Source: Chitinophagaceae bacterium (GTDB taxonomy: Bacteria > Bacteroidota > Bacteroidia > Chitinophagales > Chitinophagaceae). Taken from it: a stretch of 64,000 bases of DNA. The translations under genes and the position numbers were made by a program. The first letter of the stretch is position 1. Each line of letters begins with the position of its first letter. Under the pieces are notes generated by a model. The model saw only the letters and a program-made list of their open reading frames with translations. It was not told the DNA's origin and did not search any database. The DNA is taken from positions 310,001 through 374,000 of the forward strand of contig JAFKGQ010000010.1 in assembly GCA_017307755.1 (NCBI GenBank), given 5' to 3'. Below are positions 61,800 to 64,000 of the stretch, piece after piece.

Positions 61800-62222
61800 T
61801 CATGGCACCCTCACATATCTACTCACCGGCTGCGTGTAAAGCATGATCATAGCGCCGGCATAGCTCAACACCAGTGTGTCCTTGTTGAAGTCGATCCAAA
61901 AGCCGTTGACCTCCTGACTGGTGAAATAAAGAACAGGGCGTGGAGGAGTGGACAGATGACCCACATGATACATACCGGAATACATTATACTATCATTATA
62001 TCTTATCTCATAGGTACGATCATGGAGAAGCGTCAATATTTCTCCGGCTGCCGGCCTGGGGTAGACAGGCCCACCCGAAAGCGAAACCAATTTCCATTTT
62101 CCCTGCAGATTGCCGTCAACAGAGCTTTTGCCGCAGGAGGACGTCATAAGCAGGATTGCGAAGCAGCCGCAGATACAGATATAATGAAAAGGTCGCATAC
62201 GGAAGGTTTCCTTCAATGACAT
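61800..62222 (-). CDS. Small lipoprotein, lipocalin-like
   Basis: About 140 aa (or 132 from the ATG at 62198). Signal peptide with lipobox LLMTSSC. The mature part starts NLQGKWKLVSLSGGPVYPRP and continues with short strands (LLHDRTYEIRYNDSIMYSGM), like the small lipocalin-type lipoproteins of Bacteroidota that begin with GxW. Divergent from the HD gene (46-bp gap). The upstream in-frame sequence to 62543 overlaps that gene and is not coding-like. Confidence 0.7.
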   Translation of the reverse strand: MSLKETFRMRPFHYICICGCFAILLMTSSCGKSSVDGNLQGKWKLVSLSGGPVYPRPAAGEILTLLHDRTYEIRYNDSIMYSGMYHVGHLSTPPRPVLYFTSQEVNGFWIDFNKDTLVLSYAGAMIMLYTQPVSRYVRVP

Positions 62223-62268
62223 TTTTTTCGTCCGGCCCGTTGCACTAATTTGCCCCAAAAGCTTACGC

Positions 62269-62877
62269 ATGTCCTCTCCTATTCTCGCATTAGGCCGCAG
62301 TAATTTTGGCGATCCGGTCAATACAGGCAAACTGTTATCACAGGAAGAAGCCCTGGCCCTCCTCAACGAATGGGTACCCAATGATCGGCTGCGGCTGCAT
62401 ATGAAGCAGGTGGGCGCTGTTATGAAAGCGTGGGCGCTGGAAAAGGAAGGCGCCGACGAGTTTACAGCTCGAAAATGGGAGCAGGCCGGCCTCCTGCATG
62501 ATGCAGATTGGGAAAAATATCCCGAAGCGCATTGCCGCATCATTATCGAGAAGCTGGAAGCGCTGCAGGTCGACCCGGAAGTGATTCATTGTATCGCCTC
62601 GCACGGCCCCCGTTATTTTGGCGTCGAGCCCAATAACACGATGGATAAAATGATCTACGTATTTGATGAGCTGTCCGGTTTTATCCATGCCGCTGCGCTT
62701 ATACGGCCCACACGCTATGAAGGAATGGATGTAAAAAGTATTCTAAAAAAATTAAAGACGCCTTCTTTTGCAGCCCAGGTGAACCGGGATGACATCAACG
62801 ACGCCATCAGCCGCATCGATACCCCCCTGGAAGAGATCATTCAATTTATCATCGATCATCAAAAAGACGTACGATAG
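62269..62877 (+). CDS. HD domain phosphohydrolase-like protein
   Basis: 202 aa. HD metal ligands: RLRLHMKQVGAVMKAW (His ~45), AGLLHDADWEKYPEAHCRII (His-Asp ~76), IHCIASHGPRYFGVEPNNTM (His), and MIYVFDELSGFIHAAALIRP (Asp). This is the subgroup that hydrolyses small phosphate compounds; substrate unknown. Confidence 0.88.
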   Translation: MSSPILALGRSNFGDPVNTGKLLSQEEALALLNEWVPNDRLRLHMKQVGAVMKAWALEKEGADEFTARKWEQAGLLHDADWEKYPEAHCRIIIEKLEALQVDPEVIHCIASHGPRYFGVEPNNTMDKMIYVFDELSGFIHAAALIRPTRYEGMDVKSILKKLKTPSFAAQVNRDDINDAISRIDTPLEEIIQFIIDHQKDVR

Positions 62878-62891
62878 ACGCCGGACAGTAA

Positions 62892-63284
62892 TTATTGCTT
62901 CTCGTAGACCTCGTAGTCATCTACACCTTTCAGGTATAGCTGTAGTCCATTCATTCGCAACACTCTCTTGTATTCATCATTGCTCGCCGGGTTGAATGAG
63001 ATCATCGTATCCGAAAGATTCCCGGTATGGAGGACAGCAATATTATAGGCGCCGGATTCAGTCAGGGTTTCAAGATCTTTTTTTGTATATGAACTATCGG
63101 ACCGCAGTTGAAGCACCCGCATTTCGTGACTGTAATCAATTGTCGTCGGGGCAATCCCTCTAACATAAACGACCTTTGTCAGCCGCCACCCGCCCGTCAG
63201 GCCAGGCTGTGGCGAATTACTTTTACTGCATCCCGACAGCAGTATCAGCAGTAGAGCATTTATGATAAAAAAAGACCTGGTCAT
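62892..63284 (-). CDS. Small lipoprotein, lipocalin-like (second)
   Basis: About 130 aa. MTRSFFIINALLLILLSGCS is a clear lipoprotein signal; the mature part starts LTGGWRLTKVVYVRG and has the same strand pattern as the protein at 61800 (SYTKKDLETLTESGAYNIAV; YKRVLRMNGLQLYLKG), so the two look related. Start at 63284; upstream frame is not coding-like. Confidence 0.72.
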   Translation of the reverse strand: MTRSFFIINALLLILLSGCSKSNSPQPGLTGGWRLTKVVYVRGIAPTTIDYSHEMRVLQLRSDSSYTKKDLETLTESGAYNIAVLHTGNLSDTMISFNPASNDEYKRVLRMNGLQLYLKGVDDYEVYEKQ

Positions 63285-63337
63285 ACGTAGGTTTGTATGT
63301 ATGACAGGATCTCTCGTACGGCCGTTGCATCTTTTCT

Positions 63338-64000
63338 TTATCTTCTCAGCAGAAAAGGCGCCTGCGAGCTCTGCTGTTTGCTGACGATACGCAGCACGTA
63401 ATATCCATCGGCTAAAGAAGAAATGCCCAGGGGCATTTGAGACAAAGAGAAGCTGTATTTCCCTGAAGGCTGTGTCCCCAGGTCCACCGTTGCCAGACAT
63501 TGTCCCACAAGATTCAGGATGGAAAGAGAGGTCTTCCCATAGGCAGGCAACTCGTATTCCAGTACGGCATTCCCCCTGCCCGCCGGGTTGGGATAGACCC
63601 TGATGCCAAAAGGGTTGCGGGAATAATTGACATCATTGGTTGCCGTCGGCACCGTACCCGTCAGGTTCTTATTGACATAGACCCGGTACTCTCCCGGGTT
63701 CAGCGTAAAGGATTGAGCGCTGCCGGTGGCGGTGAAAGGCTCGCCGGTGAAATAATTATACCAGGTGCCGGCGGAAGGGAAGGTCAGTGAACCGCCGGAT
63801 GAGACGACATCGAAATTCCCGATCACTGCTACACTGAGGCTATCGGTGACGGCTGTCAGTGTCTTGACCGCTCCGGTAAGGTTTGCGTTAAAAGTCGCGG
63901 GCACAGCCAGCTGTGGATAGGTAGCCCGTAATTTCAACATGGCGGCATATACACTGCGCAGCTTGGTCCTGTTCGTATCCGACAGATACTGCCAGCCGGA
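63338..64000 (-). CDS. Alpha-amylase-like enzyme with T9SS sorting domain (5' end outside window)
   Basis: The frame is open to base 64000. It starts with WQYLSDTNRTKLRSVYAAML and KLRATYPQL, the end of a GH13-type alpha-amylase barrel, followed by an all-beta domain C (VIGNFDVVSSGGSLTFPSAG; YNYFTGEPFTATGSAQSFTL). The last ~80 residues form a type A sorting domain (GIRVYPNPAGRGNAVLEYEL to ADGYYVLRIVSKQQ), so the protein is exported by the type IX system. Probably degrades starch-like glucans. Confidence 0.78.
   Translation of the reverse strand, partial: SGWQYLSDTNRTKLRSVYAAMLKLRATYPQLAVPATFNANLTGAVKTLTAVTDSLSVAVIGNFDVVSSGGSLTFPSAGTWYNYFTGEPFTATGSAQSFTLNPGEYRVYVNKNLTGTVPTATNDVNYSRNPFGIRVYPNPAGRGNAVLEYELPAYGKTSLSILNLVGQCLATVDLGTQPSGKYSFSLSQMPLGISSLADGYYVLRIVSKQQSSQAPFLLRR

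Noticed and set aside
1..64000. CRISPR arrays, insertion sequences, replication origin
   Set aside because: No regularly spaced direct repeats, no transposase frame, and no cluster of DnaA-box-like sequences near dnaA/dnaN-type genes were seen.

Overview
The window looks like chromosome of a Bacteroidota bacterium, most likely family Chitinophagaceae. Evidence: the operon order rplM-rpsI-rpsB-tsf beside pyrH; a T9SS-type C-terminal sorting domain (63.3-64 kb); a short THX ribosomal protein gene; lipoproteins with Bacteroidota-style signal peptides; many promoters with the Bacteroidota -7 box TAnnTTTG; and many DUF families typical of the phylum. The family-level call is inference.

Layout. 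1-0.6 kb: 3' end of an amidohydrolase gene. 0.9-25 kb: an accessory, regulator-rich stretch. It holds three GlxA-type (DJ-1/PfpI + AraC HTH) regulators, two other AraC proteins, an HxlR regulator, a LytS/LytTR pair, two paralogous SAM methyltransferases, small VOC, SnoaL, SRPBCC, DinB-like and DoxX proteins, an MFS exporter, and a DUF4395 + class V PLP enzyme operon. Several decayed genes lie here (YdeI-like, DUF3592-like). 25-31.3 kb: small unrelated genes (HigBA toxin-antitoxin, a lipoprotein, a 68-aa protein, a cupin, hypotheticals) separated by at least six degenerate copies of the 3' end of tRNA-Arg(CCU) plus its terminator. All copies have the same orientation as the intact tRNA-Arg at 31191-31262, which closes the region. 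This looks like repeated insertion at, or cassette build-up next to, a tRNA, and it is the most unusual structure in the window.

31.4-64 kb is core-like. It carries a VOC lipoprotein-like protein, a TPR membrane protein, a signalling block (REC protein, PAS hybrid kinase with Hpt, NtrC-type sigma-54 activator), a UvrD-like helicase fused to an Fe-S RecB-type nuclease, recR, a methionine synthase split into two ORFs, an outer-membrane protein, an LVIVD lipoprotein, a LOG-family protein, exonuclease III, a DUF2339-DUF3999-DUF4286 operon, a candidate 6S-like RNA followed by HU, THX, pdxH, a coiled-coil protein, pyrH, tsf, rpsB, rpsI, rplM, an HD protein, small lipoproteins, and the 3' end of a secreted alpha-amylase-like enzyme with a T9SS signal.

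Genes appear to work together in small units: each GlxA regulator is divergent from small metabolic or export genes and shares an upstream motif with the others; kinase/regulator pairs are adjacent; recR and the helicase-nuclease serve DNA repair; and the ribosomal operon carries a probable leader and an inter-cistronic double-hairpin repeat that also occurs upstream of exonuclease III.
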